A stretch of DNA of 64,000 nucleotides, from NCBI RefSeq assembly GCF_038002605.1, contig NZ_JBBOCT010000001.1:1178001-1242000 (forward strand), in the 5' to 3' direction. Below, piece after piece: positions 19,397 through 28,825 of the stretch; within the stretch, counting starts at the first letter, position 1; each line of letters opens with the position of its first letter. The notes beneath the pieces are model-generated. The model saw nothing but the letters and a program-made list of their open reading frames with translations. It had not been told where the DNA came from and did not search any database. This DNA comes from Bacillus sp. FSL K6-3431 (GTDB lineage Bacteria > Bacillota > Bacilli > Bacillales > Bacillaceae_C). Position numbers and translations under genes: made by a program.

Positions 19397-20050
19397 TTAA
19401 TCGGTTAATTGACTGCGGAGTTCATTTATGGCCTGTTTTCTGTCTGTGTGACTAAATATAGCAGAGCCCGCAACAAAAATATTTGCACCAGCATCACTGC
19501 ATAATTTTGCCGTTTCACCGTTTATTCCGCCATCCACTTCGATATCAATATTTAGACCTAAACGTGTTACCATTTGTTTAATCTCACGAATTTTCGGCAA
19601 TACACCTTGAATAAATGTTTGACCACCAAACCCAGGGTTAACAGTCATAAGTAATACCATATCTACATATTCGAGAATACTACTAATCGACGAAGCAGGT
19701 GTACCAGGATTTAACACGACACCTGGCTTTGCGCCAAGCCTTCTAATTTCTTGTACTGTTCGATGTATATGTGGCGAAGCTTCCACATGGATCGTTACAT
19801 AATCCGCACCAGCTGATATAAATTGATCAAGATAACGATCAGGATTCTCTATCATTAAATGGACATCCAACGGAAGATTTGTCACTTTCCTGACTGCTTC
19901 AACTACGAGAGGTCCCATTGATATATTCGGCACAAAATGTCCATCCATCACATCAATATGAATGATATCAGCCCCTGCTGCTTCTACTTCTTTCACTTCA
20001 TCAGCAAGCCTTGAGAAATCGGCCGCCAATATGGAAGGTGCAATTTTCAT
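19397..20050 (-). CDS. rpe: Ribulose-phosphate 3-epimerase
   Basis: Rpe interconverts ribulose-5-P and xylulose-5-P in the pentose phosphate pathway. The 217-residue TIM-barrel protein has KIAPSILAADFSRL, HIDVMDGHFVPNISMGP (metal-binding His and catalytic Asp), MTVNPGFGGQTFI and IEVDGGINGETA. It lies between rsgA and thiN as in B. subtilis, with short gaps indicating one transcript. Confidence 0.97.
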   Translation of the reverse strand: MKIAPSILAADFSRLADEVKEVEAAGADIIHIDVMDGHFVPNISMGPLVVEAVRKVTNLPLDVHLMIENPDRYLDQFISAGADYVTIHVEASPHIHRTVQEIRRLGAKPGVVLNPGTPASSISSILEYVDMVLLMTVNPGFGGQTFIQGVLPKIREIKQMVTRLGLNIDIEVDGGINGETAKLCSDAGANIFVAGSAIFSHTDRKQAINELRSQLTD

Positions 20051-20055
20051 TTTCG

Positions 20056-20931
20056 TTAATACCTCGGCTTTCTTCCCCTAATTTCTTCTATAAATTGTTT
20101 ATAATGCTTATAGCGGTATTCAGGTATTTCTCCATTTTCAACTGCAGATTTCACTGCACATCTAGGTTCGTTTAGATGAAGACATCCCCTAAACTTACAC
20201 GCCCCACTTTCGCGATACATTTCCGGAAAATAATTGGCTAAATCTCCCTCTTCTATCCCTGTAAAATCTAATGAACTGAAACCGGGCGTATCAGCTACTA
20301 AGCCGGTCCCGATTTCAATTAATTCCACATGGCGTGTAGTATGTTTCCCACGACCTAAATGTGTAGAAATATCATCAGTTTTTAAGTTTAATTCAGGATT
20401 CAGTACGTTTAAAAGAGATGATTTACCGACACCTGATTGCCCAGCAAAAACACTTGTTTTTCCGCTTATAAAAGGTCTAAGTTGTTCTATTCCTTCCTCC
20501 GTAGTGGAAGAGATCATCAGCACATCATAGCCAAAACTACGATATTCTTTCATATACTGGTTGATTTCTTCCTCGTTCACCAAAAGATCTTGCTTTGTAA
20601 TACAAATAATTGGCAATACATTTGCCGCCTCTACTATTACAAGAAAGCGATCAAGGAGTGTAGTACTAAATTCCGGTTCCAATGCTGAGAACACAAGGAT
20701 TGCTTGATCAATATTAGCAACCGGCGGTCTCACTAGTTCATTTTTTCGTTCCTTCACATCCATTATATAGCCTTCTTTATCATTCTCTGCTTGAAAAGAA
20801 ACGAGATCACCTACTAGTGGAGATACGTTATTAATTCTAAAAACTCCGCGACCTCTACATTGAACAATTCCTTCTTCCGAAAGTACATAGTAAAATCCAC
20901 TTATTGCTTTAATTATTTTTCCTTCAGTCAT
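20056..20931 (-). CDS. rsgA: Ribosome small subunit GTPase RsgA (CpgA/YloQ)
   Basis: RsgA is a circularly permuted GTPase that checks late 30S assembly; in B. subtilis it is phosphorylated by PrkC. The 291-residue protein has an N-terminal OB fold (1-65), then G motifs in permuted order: ITKQDLL (G4), GQSGVGKSSLLN (G1), DTPGFSSLDF (G3), and a C-terminal zinc knuckle around ACKFRGCLHLNEPRCAV. It is adjacent to prkC, fitting the kinase-substrate link. AAAGGAAGTGTGCT precedes the ATG. Confidence 0.96.
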   Translation of the reverse strand: MTEGKIIKAISGFYYVLSEEGIVQCRGRGVFRINNVSPLVGDLVSFQAENDKEGYIMDVKERKNELVRPPVANIDQAILVFSALEPEFSTTLLDRFLVIVEAANVLPIICITKQDLLVNEEEINQYMKEYRSFGYDVLMISSTTEEGIEQLRPFISGKTSVFAGQSGVGKSSLLNVLNPELNLKTDDISTHLGRGKHTTRHVELIEIGTGLVADTPGFSSLDFTGIEEGDLANYFPEMYRESGACKFRGCLHLNEPRCAVKSAVENGEIPEYRYKHYKQFIEEIRGRKPRY

Positions 20932-20957
20932 AGCACACTTCCTTTGTTAAATAATAA

Positions 20958-22964
20958 TTAGTCCTCTGGATATTCTACTTCTTCATCAAGAATCACTTTA
21001 TTATCACTCACTCTTATTACTCTATAGCTCGCTTTCTTGCCCTTCTCGATTGTTAGCTCAATTTGTTTCGTTACCGGACCTTCAATCATAAATGTTTGTG
21101 CAGGTACAGTCATACTGTTATACGCATCTTCGATGAAAATTTTAATTTCTTGCGGTACTGCTTCTTCGCCTTCTTCCCCAGGATCATAAGGAATATTGAT
21201 TTCTTTCGTAACTGTTTTTGGCGGGACTTCTTCTTGCCCTTTTGACATAACTACTTTCACCTTACTACCTTTTGCTAATTCTGTACCAGAAGCAGGATCT
21301 TGCGATATGACAAGGCCAGCATCTATCGTATCAGAAAATGCTTCACTCGACATATCTATTTGTAGCCCTGTTAATTCTTCATAACTCTCTAAACCTTTTG
21401 TATTATAATCTGTTAAGTCTTTAAGCGTTATTTTTTCTTCTCCTAGACTGACTACGAAATATAATGTTGTTTCGCCAGGTACTACTTCTTCATCCGGGCT
21501 AGGATCCTGTTCTATAATAGTTCCTGCAGCTGCCTCATCATATCTTGTTTCTTGTTTAATTTCTTTAAATTCATTTTTCAGGGCCTGATTAATAGATTCA
21601 AATTGCTGACCTGTATAATCAGATAGCGGGAATTTTTCTTTTCCCATACTAATATATAGATCAACAGTGCTTCCTTTTTTTACTTTATTATTTGCCTTAG
21701 GCATTGTTTTAATTACTGCACCTTCTGGAATATCCTCGCTTGTAATATTAATTCGCTTATCTACTTCCAAGCCCGCATCCACTAACTCTAATACAGCATC
21801 ATCATAATCGTCCCCACTCACATCTGGGACTTCAACATTTTGCGCATTTCGTATTGCAGGCAAACCAATAGAATAAAAAAGTAATGATAATAATAGTAAC
21901 ATGATGAAAGAACCTACAACCCACGGCCACTTATTCCTACGCTTGGTTTTTTTGATTTTTTTTGTTTTTTTGTTTTTTTGTTTCGGTTTTTTCTTATCAT
22001 TAGAGACGTTCAACGTCGTTTGCTCTTTTTGATGTGGTACAGTATTTCCATTATTATTATATAGCTGATGATCCATTATTACAGGGATTGCCTTGGTTGC
22101 ATCCATGTCTTCTGGGATCACAAACCTTGGTTCATTTATCCTATCTGGATTTAACGCTGATTCTAGTTCGCTATGCATTTCTACCGTATTGTCATAGCGA
22201 AGAAATGGATCCTTAGCAGTAGCTTTCAGGACAATGTTTTCTACACTTTGCGGAATATCTGGATTCCAACGTGTTGGTGAAGGTGTGTCCGACTGCAAAT
22301 GCTTCAACGCAATCGAAATTGCCGACTCACCAGAAAAAGGAAGTCGTCCCGTCAATAATTCAAACATAACAATACCTATCGAGTAAATATCAGATTTTTT
22401 TGTCGCCATTCCGCCACGCGCTTGTTCAGGTGATAAATAATGAACAGAGCCTAAAACTGCATTTGTTTTTGTTATTGAAGTGGAAGTTAACGCCATCGCA
22501 ATACCAAAGTCAGTAATCATGACCTCGCCATCATGATTAATTAATATATTTTGTGGTTTGATATCTCGATGCACAATATGATTTTGATGGGCATGAGTCA
22601 CTGCTGAGGTTAACTGTTTCATAATATCGATTGTTTTTTCGATCGATACAGGATGATTTTGTTGAATGAATTGCTTTAATGTCGTTCCATCAACATATTC
22701 CATCACTATGTAATAAATATCACTTTCTTCTCCCACATCATAAATATTGACGATATTTTCGTGGTTCAAACTTGTAGCAGCTTGCGCTTCTCTTTGAAAT
22801 CGGCGAATAAATTCATCTTCGTTTGCAAAATCTAATCTAAGAACTTTCACTGCAACTTCTCGTTCGAGGATGATATCATGAGCTAAGTAGACATTTGCCA
22901 TGCCCCCTCCGCCAATCATTCTGAGAATTTTATAGCGTCCGCTAATTCTGCGGCCAATCAACAT
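20958..22964 (-). CDS. prkC: PASTA-domain Ser/Thr protein kinase PrkC
   Basis: PrkC senses muropeptides and cell-wall state; in Bacillus it triggers spore germination and phosphorylates translation and envelope proteins. The 668-residue protein has a Hanks kinase domain (1-270) with Lys40 in EVAVKVLR, HRDIKPQN (Asp134) and DFG (152-154). A Lys-rich juxtamembrane stretch, one transmembrane helix (about 346-368, WVVGSFIMLLLLSLLFYSI) and three PASTA repeats (about 377-580) follow, then a C-terminal Ig-like tail. Its start overlaps prpC by 7 bases. Confidence 0.96.
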   Translation of the reverse strand: MLIGRRISGRYKILRMIGGGGMANVYLAHDIILEREVAVKVLRLDFANEDEFIRRFQREAQAATSLNHENIVNIYDVGEESDIYYIVMEYVDGTTLKQFIQQNHPVSIEKTIDIMKQLTSAVTHAHQNHIVHRDIKPQNILINHDGEVMITDFGIAMALTSTSITKTNAVLGSVHYLSPEQARGGMATKKSDIYSIGIVMFELLTGRLPFSGESAISIALKHLQSDTPSPTRWNPDIPQSVENIVLKATAKDPFLRYDNTVEMHSELESALNPDRINEPRFVIPEDMDATKAIPVIMDHQLYNNNGNTVPHQKEQTTLNVSNDKKKPKQKNKKTKKIKKTKRRNKWPWVVGSFIMLLLLSLLFYSIGLPAIRNAQNVEVPDVSGDDYDDAVLELVDAGLEVDKRINITSEDIPEGAVIKTMPKANNKVKKGSTVDLYISMGKEKFPLSDYTGQQFESINQALKNEFKEIKQETRYDEAAAGTIIEQDPSPDEEVVPGETTLYFVVSLGEEKITLKDLTDYNTKGLESYEELTGLQIDMSSEAFSDTIDAGLVISQDPASGTELAKGSKVKVVMSKGQEEVPPKTVTKEINIPYDPGEEGEEAVPQEIKIFIEDAYNSMTVPAQTFMIEGPVTKQIELTIEKGKKASYRVIRVSDNKVILDEEVEYPED

Positions 22965-23719
22965 TCTTCACACCTGCTTTCAATGCAGGAATCATATTCG
23001 ATAATCGCTAAAGATATATTATCTTCTCCACCATTTTGATTTGCTATATCAATTAAAAGTTCAGCCTTTTTAGCTAGTGGATTCACATCTTTTAAAATAT
23101 TTTCTATTTCAGTATTCGATACTTTATTTGATAAGCCATCCGAGCATAGCAATATTTTGTCGCCTTCTTCAAATGTAATCGTTGTGATGTCCATATCAAT
23201 GATCTGTTCTGTTCCCAATGCTTTCATTAAAACGTTTTTTCTTGGATGCAACTCAGCTTCCTCACGCGAAATATGACCTGTTTTAATCAGTTCATTAATG
23301 AGCGAGTGATCTTCTGTCAATTGCTTGAATCCCGTTTCATTCAGTATATAACAGCGACTATCCCCTATATTGACAATTGTGGCAAACAGCTCTGTACAAA
23401 TAGCAGCTACAATGGTAGTACCCATGCCTTCACATTCTTTATTTTCTTGTGCATGTTTAAATATTTTTTCATTCACTTCAGACACATTCGTTAAAAACCA
23501 GTTTTCTGCCTGCTCTGGAGTTAACGTCTTTTTCTCCTCGCTCCACAGTTCTTCAAGCGTATTTACTGCTATCCCGCTTGCTACCTCACCAGCGTTATGA
23601 CCTCCCATACCATCAGCAATAACCGCAAGAACTTTGCCATTTTCATTTAAAAAGACACCGCCACTGTCTTCATTTTGGAGCCGTACTTTTCCTTTATCCG
23701 TTTTATAAATTACTGTCAT
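22958..23719 (-). CDS. prpC: PP2C-type protein phosphatase PrpC
   Basis: PrpC dephosphorylates PrkC and its substrates. The 253-residue PPM phosphatase has the metal-binding motifs NEDSGGVFL, VIADGMGGHNAGEVAS, GDSRCYILN, LCSDGLSNKVS and GGEDNISLAIIEYD in the expected order. I start at ATG 23719 (MTVIYKTDKGKVR) behind GAGGTAGTATAGTT rather than at 23743. It precedes and overlaps prkC. In B. subtilis rlmN separates prpC from rsmB; here only 77 bases lie between them and rlmN is absent. Confidence 0.96.
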   Translation of the reverse strand: MTVIYKTDKGKVRLQNEDSGGVFLNENGKVLAVIADGMGGHNAGEVASGIAVNTLEELWSEEKKTLTPEQAENWFLTNVSEVNEKIFKHAQENKECEGMGTTIVAAICTELFATIVNIGDSRCYILNETGFKQLTEDHSLINELIKTGHISREEAELHPRKNVLMKALGTEQIIDMDITTITFEEGDKILLCSDGLSNKVSNTEIENILKDVNPLAKKAELLIDIANQNGGEDNISLAIIEYDSCIESRCEEC

Positions 23720-23796
23720 AACTATACTACCTCTTTTCCTCAATACGCTTCTCTAACAGCATGGCCATGCTATTGCCGAACCGCTATATTGTTTTT

Positions 23797-25128
23797 CTAT
23801 TTTTTTAGAAAACATGAGATAAAAAAGCCGTCTCCTCCAAAATCCTGCGGAAATATTTGTAGCATATGTTTGTGTTCACCTTGCAATGCAGTTAAACTTT
23901 CTGGAAGCTGCAAAGGATGTGGTTCAAATTCGGGATGTCTTTGTATAAACTTTTCCACAGTTTGAATATTCTCATCATTATCTACTGTACATGTACTATA
24001 TACTAATAATCCTGTTTTTTTCACTAAAGGGGCAACAGCATCTAAAATAGATTGTTGTACCGACCCTAAAGATTGAATATCATTAATTGTTTTCGTGTAT
24101 TTAATATCAGGTTTTCGGCGAAGAACACCTAATCCAGAACAGGGAGCATCTATAAGAATACGATCAAAATAGTCTTGTTCATACTCTTGTCCAGCTTGTC
24201 GACTGTCCATTGCCTTCGTCACAATATTTTGTAAGCCAAGTCGCTTCGTATTTTCTAGAATCAGCTTTACTTTATGTGGATGAAGGTCAAGCGCTTCTAC
24301 TATACCGGTTCCATCTAATACCTCGGCAATATGCCCAGTCTTACCTCCAGGTGCAGCACATGCATCAAGGATCTTCATATTTGGAGCTATTTCAAGTGCA
24401 TGCGCGACAGCCATCGAACTTTCATCTTGGATCGTTATATATCCTTGTCGGTATGCATCAGAATCAACTAGATTACCTTTCATTACCTTAATCGCTTCAG
24501 GTATAATCGGACTAGGCTGGACAGCAAAACCCTCTGCATCAAGCATCTTCATGACTTCATCTCTTGTTGCTTTTGTCATATTGACTCTAGCTGATTGCAT
24601 AGGAGCTATTAAATTTTCCTCGCACATAGTTTTCGTCGTATCGATACCAAATTGCGCTACCCATCTCTCTATAAGCCACTGAGGATGGCTCGTTTCAATT
24701 GCAAGTCGCTCTAATGGATCTGCGATTGTTTCCAAGCTTGGTAAGCCTTGCCTTTGTACAGACCGTAAAATGCCATTTACTAGTCCAGCTATTCCTTTAT
24801 GTCCACGTTTTTTTGCAATTTCAACAGATTCAAAAATAATTGCCCGATCAGGTATTTTATCTAAATATACCATCTGGTATAGTGACATTCTTAGAAGTAT
24901 GCGAACCCAGTCGTCTATCTTCTTTTTTAGAAAAGGTTGAAGATAAAAGTCAATTGTCATTTTTCGTTGGATTGTTCCATACACTATTTCTGTTAATAGC
25001 CCTGTATCTGGACCTGTGATTTTTTGTTTTTTAATCACTTGATTTAACAGAAGATTACTGTATGATTGGTGTTTATCAATCGCTTCAAGTATTTCTAAAG
25101 CAGCTTCTCGCACATTTTTTTTATTCAT
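23797..25128 (-). CDS. rsmB: 16S rRNA (cytosine967-C5)-methyltransferase RsmB
   Basis: RsmB methylates C967 of 16S rRNA with SAM. The 443-residue protein has an N-terminal NusB-like RNA-binding domain (1-140) and a Rossmann methyltransferase domain with DACAAPGGKTGHIAEVLDG, LIDAPCSGLGVLRRKPD (catalytic Cys) and LVYSTCTVDNDENI (second Cys). The ATG at 25128 overlaps the fmt stop; the upstream TTG at 25152 is less likely. Two of its Cys motifs are intact, so it should be active. Confidence 0.95.
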   Translation of the reverse strand: MNKKNVREAALEILEAIDKHQSYSNLLLNQVIKKQKITGPDTGLLTEIVYGTIQRKMTIDFYLQPFLKKKIDDWVRILLRMSLYQMVYLDKIPDRAIIFESVEIAKKRGHKGIAGLVNGILRSVQRQGLPSLETIADPLERLAIETSHPQWLIERWVAQFGIDTTKTMCEENLIAPMQSARVNMTKATRDEVMKMLDAEGFAVQPSPIIPEAIKVMKGNLVDSDAYRQGYITIQDESSMAVAHALEIAPNMKILDACAAPGGKTGHIAEVLDGTGIVEALDLHPHKVKLILENTKRLGLQNIVTKAMDSRQAGQEYEQDYFDRILIDAPCSGLGVLRRKPDIKYTKTINDIQSLGSVQQSILDAVAPLVKKTGLLVYSTCTVDNDENIQTVEKFIQRHPEFEPHPLQLPESLTALQGEHKHMLQIFPQDFGGDGFFISCFLKK

Positions 25129-26074
25129 CCGTTTTTCCCATTCTGAGGCCAACCCTTATTTCCGTACCGGCTCCTCTTAAATATTGTTCCGCAGACATTT
25201 TCTTTTTGCCTGCAGGTTGCAGTTCCATCACTTTAATTCCTATATTATTGCCGGTCGAAATAATAAATCCGTCTTCAGCCACTTCGGCAATCATCCCAGG
25301 ATCAAGTGGGTTTGCTAGTACAACCTTACTTGCTTTCCATATTTTAAGCACTTGTCCAGCTAAAGTCGTATAAGCGACTGGCCATGGACAAAGTCCCCGC
25401 ACTTGATTGAAAATAACTTCCCCTTGATCAGTCCAATTTATTTTTTCTTGTTCTCGTTTAATATTATAAGCATATGTAGCAGCATCATCTTTTTGCGGAT
25501 GAGCTATTATTTTCCCCGCAATTAAATCAGGCAGGGTTTTTGCTAATAATTCTGCCCCAATTTCACTTAGTTTTGTATGCATGGTACCTACATCATCTTC
25601 ATCCATTATTAAAACTTCATTTTGACTAATGATATCTCCTGCATCAAGCTTCTCTACCATATACATAATCGTGATTCCAGTTTTAGTTTTTCCTTCTAAA
25701 ATAGCATAATGTATTGGTGCCCCACCACGGAGTTCCGGCAGTAATGAAGCATGTACATTTATACAACCTAATTGTGGCGCTTCTAAAATCGCGGCAGGTA
25801 AAATTTGCCCATAAGCGGCTGTAACGATTAAGTCTGGCTTCAGTGCTAAAATTTTATCCGTTTCTTCCGGAGTACGTATTTTTTCGGGTTGAAATACAGG
25901 TATATTGTGATGCGCTGCCTCCATTTTTACCGGCGTTGGCGTTAATGTTCTTTTTCGCCCTACAGGTCTATCTGGCTGTGTAACAACTGCAATCACATCA
26001 TATCCATCAGTAATTAATCTACGCAAGATTGGAACTGAAAAATCAGGCGTTCCCATAAAGATAATTTTTGTCAT
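25121..26074 (-). CDS. fmt: Methionyl-tRNA formyltransferase
   Basis: Fmt formylates initiator Met-tRNA using 10-formyl-THF. The 317-residue product has IIFMGTPDFSVPILRRL, the catalytic CINVHASLLPELRGGAPIHYAI (Asn-His) and GITIMYMVEKLDAGDII (Asp), followed by the C-terminal tRNA-binding OB domain. In B. subtilis peptide deformylase def stands directly upstream; here that space (26075-26414) has no gene, so def must be elsewhere. Confidence 0.96.
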   Translation of the reverse strand: MTKIIFMGTPDFSVPILRRLITDGYDVIAVVTQPDRPVGRKRTLTPTPVKMEAAHHNIPVFQPEKIRTPEETDKILALKPDLIVTAAYGQILPAAILEAPQLGCINVHASLLPELRGGAPIHYAILEGKTKTGITIMYMVEKLDAGDIISQNEVLIMDEDDVGTMHTKLSEIGAELLAKTLPDLIAGKIIAHPQKDDAATYAYNIKREQEKINWTDQGEVIFNQVRGLCPWPVAYTTLAGQVLKIWKASKVVLANPLDPGMIAEVAEDGFIISTGNNIGIKVMELQPAGKKKMSAEQYLRGAGTEIRVGLRMGKTDE

Positions 26075-26268
26075 TTCATATCACTACTTTCCAATCTATT
26101 CATTTTATTATCTTATTTGATTTAATATCCCTTTACTTAAACAGTTTTTTCAATTAAGGTCCCTTGACTAAAACTGCCACTTCTCCTAGCGATCTTAGCC
26201 GTTATTCCTTATTTGTCTAGCTCCTGCGCCCAGCTGCAAACTTCACGATTCTTCCTACGATAAGTCAA

Positions 26269-26307
26269 CATCGGTGTTGCCACAGGACATGGCGATCTTA
26301 ACCGATG
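26269..26307 (-). repeat. Hairpin-forming repeat (family R2), distal copy after priA
   Basis: On the minus strand CATCGGT and ACCGATG pair around GCCAT-GTCCT-GTGGC. Relative to the copy after ffh, the closing pair has changed from C-G to T-A on both sides, so pairing is kept. It lies in the 340-base gap 26075-26414 (the site of def in B. subtilis), which holds only this and the next repeat plus degenerate pieces such as AACGGCTAAGATCGC. Confidence 0.75.
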
Positions 26308-26347
26308 ATCATTAAGTCGTACGTCGCTTAACGGGCGCTTCCGCTTG

Positions 26348-26412
26348 GGCTCACACGATGCGAGTCCTAAGGGCGTTGCCACACGATGTGGCGCTCTTAG
26401 CCGTTGATCCTT
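26348..26412 (-). repeat. Hairpin-forming repeat (family R2), proximal copy after priA
   Basis: It begins within 5 bases of the priA stop. On the minus strand GCCACA-TCG-TGTGGC forms the inner stem and CTAAG-A-GCG pairs with CGC-C-CTTAG outside; it then continues GGACTCGCATCGTGTGAGCC, identical over 20 bases to the copy behind ffh. Confidence 0.8.
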
Positions 26413-26414
26413 AA

Positions 26415-28820
26415 CTACATCATCATATAAGGATTAACATCGATTGAAATTGTCAAACCTTCTTTTATATATTGCTGCTGATAATGTTCTAATACTTTTT
26501 TTAAGGCCTCGTTTAATTCTGGTTCATGTTTGTATTTTATCAAACATTGGTATCGATATCTATCATTTATCCGCGGAATCGAAGAGGCAACAGGTCCGAG
26601 CATTATTGCCTCCTTGGAAATTTTAGTCCCCATGTATTTAGCTATTTTATCTGTAGTGGCATATGCTTTCATCAAATCCTCATGACTGACAGTAATCATT
26701 GCTAGGAAATAAAAAGGAGGATATGATCCAACTTTCCGCATAACCATTTCTTGTTGATAAAAACGCTCGTAGTCTTGCAAACCAGCAAGTTGGATACTAT
26801 AGTGTTCTGGTGTATATGTTTGAATAACTACTTCACCAACTAATTCATGCCTTCCCGCTCTGCCACTCACTTGAGTAAGTAATTGAAATGTTTTTTCACC
26901 TGCTCTGAAGTCAGGCAAATGCAGCATTGTATCTGCACTTAATACTCCAACAAGAGTTACATTTGGAAAGTCGAGTCCCTTGGCTATCATCTGTGTGCCA
27001 AGTAATATGTCCGCTTTACCAGACTGAAATCGATCTAAAAGTTTTTCATGTGCGCCCTTTCTTCCAGTCGTATCAACATCCATGCGGACGATTCTGGCTT
27101 CCGGTAAAAGCTTTAGTAATTCTTCTTCGACTTTTTGTGTTCCCGTACCGAAATAGCGAATATGCGTACTTGAACACTCTGGACATGTCTGCGGAACAGC
27201 CGTATCGAAACCACAATAATGACATTTCATCTCATTTGAGAATTGGTGATATGTTAATGATATATCACAATGGGGACATTGCATGACATAGCCGCAATCT
27301 CGGCACATCATAAAGGATGAATGGCCCCGACGATTCAGAAATAAAATGATTTGTTCCTTTTTGGCGATACGTTCCTCCATCTTTGCAAATAGCTCTTTAG
27401 AAAACATGGAGCGATTTCCGCTACGCATTTCTTCACGCATGTCCACAATCGAAACTGGTGGAAGGTCTCTATCATTCATCCGCTTCGATAGCGTTAGGAG
27501 CTTATAAACTCCTTTTTTTGCTCTTGCAAAAGATTCAAGTGAAGGGGTAGCACTACCAAGCATAACAGGACATTGATGAAAGAGCGCCCTTTGAATCGCG
27601 ATATCTCTTGCATGGTACCGGGGGGCTTCCTCTTGTTTATAACTAGTTTCATGTTCTTCGTCAATAATAATAATACCGATATTTTCTAAAGGAGCAAAAA
27701 CTGCGGATCGTGCACCAACGACAACCTTCGCTTCTTTCCGTTGGATTTTCCGCCACTCATCATACTTTTCTCCAATAGATAACCCGCTGTGCAGAACAGC
27801 TACATCATCACCAAATCGACTTTTAAAACGATCAACCATTTGTGGAGTTAACGCAATCTCCGGCACTAATACGATCGCGTCTTTCCCCTTTTCCAAAACA
27901 GATTGGATTGATTGTAAATATATTTCCGTTTTACCACTACCAGTAACCCCAAATAAAAGAAAAGTCTCATGCTTTTCAGTTTCAATTGAATGAAGCACTG
28001 GAATAATAGCTGCCTGCTGTTGGCTTGTTAAAGGGAGTGGATTTGTCGGTACAAAAGATTTATGTGCATAAGGATCACGGTAAATTTCCTCTTGTATTTC
28101 TGTGAAGACACCTTTATTGACTAATGTTTTGATCGTCGACTGTGAGACAGCAGTATCTTCCATCAGTTGTTTCACACTATACTTTTCAGCAGGATTCTCT
28201 AAAACGTATTCCAACACTTGCTTTTGCCTAGAGGCGCTGGAGTGAAGTGAATCGACTAATTTCTTCATTTCCACATTTTCCATTTTCAGTGTTAGTATTC
28301 TAATCGTTTTTTTTCCTGCACGACTTTTAACAGAATATATAACTTCCGCATGACCGTTTTTTATTTCTTTATGCAAAATAGGAAGCAGCTTTTGGCTTTC
28401 CGCATCTTCCCAAGTGATTTCATTTTTACCGTTAAAAATCTGATCAAGGTCTGGATGTGTATTTTCATGTAATCGTCGTATCTTTTTTTCATATTTCGCT
28501 TTCATTGCGGCAGGAAGCATTGCTTGATAGGCGGCAATTTGGAATGATAAAGACTCTTTTGCAAGCCATTTTCCTAATGAAAGTAGTTCATTATTTAACA
28601 CAGGAGTTAAATCCAGTGGTTCCTTAATCTCTTTTAATTTCGATATATTCGTATTGTTTTTAAGACCCGTGACGTATCCTTGGATCGTACGCGGTCCAAA
28701 TGGAACCGCAACTCGCATACCGGGCTCAATAATTCCTAACCAGTTTTCCGGAATAAGATAATCAAATTCTCTATCGGTCCCAAGGGCAGGAACATCAACA
28801 ATCACAGTAGCGATATTCAT
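26415..28820 (-). CDS. priA: Primosomal replication restart helicase PriA
   Basis: PriA reloads the replisome at collapsed forks. The 801-residue protein has the N-terminal DNA-binding domain, a helicase core with FGVTGSGKTEIYLQSI (Walker A), IIIDEEHETSYKQEE (DEEH), GSATPSLESF, and an eight-Cys zinc-binding insert (CRDCGYVMQCPHC, then CHYCGFDTAVPQTCPEC). C-terminal motifs GTQMIAKGLDFPNVTLVG and QVSGRAGR are intact. It follows coaBC after 5 bases. Confidence 0.97.
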   Translation of the reverse strand: MNIATVIVDVPALGTDREFDYLIPENWLGIIEPGMRVAVPFGPRTIQGYVTGLKNNTNISKLKEIKEPLDLTPVLNNELLSLGKWLAKESLSFQIAAYQAMLPAAMKAKYEKKIRRLHENTHPDLDQIFNGKNEITWEDAESQKLLPILHKEIKNGHAEVIYSVKSRAGKKTIRILTLKMENVEMKKLVDSLHSSASRQKQVLEYVLENPAEKYSVKQLMEDTAVSQSTIKTLVNKGVFTEIQEEIYRDPYAHKSFVPTNPLPLTSQQQAAIIPVLHSIETEKHETFLLFGVTGSGKTEIYLQSIQSVLEKGKDAIVLVPEIALTPQMVDRFKSRFGDDVAVLHSGLSIGEKYDEWRKIQRKEAKVVVGARSAVFAPLENIGIIIIDEEHETSYKQEEAPRYHARDIAIQRALFHQCPVMLGSATPSLESFARAKKGVYKLLTLSKRMNDRDLPPVSIVDMREEMRSGNRSMFSKELFAKMEERIAKKEQIILFLNRRGHSSFMMCRDCGYVMQCPHCDISLTYHQFSNEMKCHYCGFDTAVPQTCPECSSTHIRYFGTGTQKVEEELLKLLPEARIVRMDVDTTGRKGAHEKLLDRFQSGKADILLGTQMIAKGLDFPNVTLVGVLSADTMLHLPDFRAGEKTFQLLTQVSGRAGRHELVGEVVIQTYTPEHYSIQLAGLQDYERFYQQEMVMRKVGSYPPFYFLAMITVSHEDLMKAYATTDKIAKYMGTKISKEAIMLGPVASSIPRINDRYRYQCLIKYKHEPELNEALKKVLEHYQQQYIKEGLTISIDVNPYMMM

Positions 28821-28825
28821 GTTTC

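Noticed and set aside
23755..23775. Perfect palindrome AGCATGGCCATGCT between rsmB and prpC
   Set aside because: Only 14 bases with no flanking T-run, no second copy in the window and no recognisable operator; a rlmN remnant could not be demonstrated by translation.
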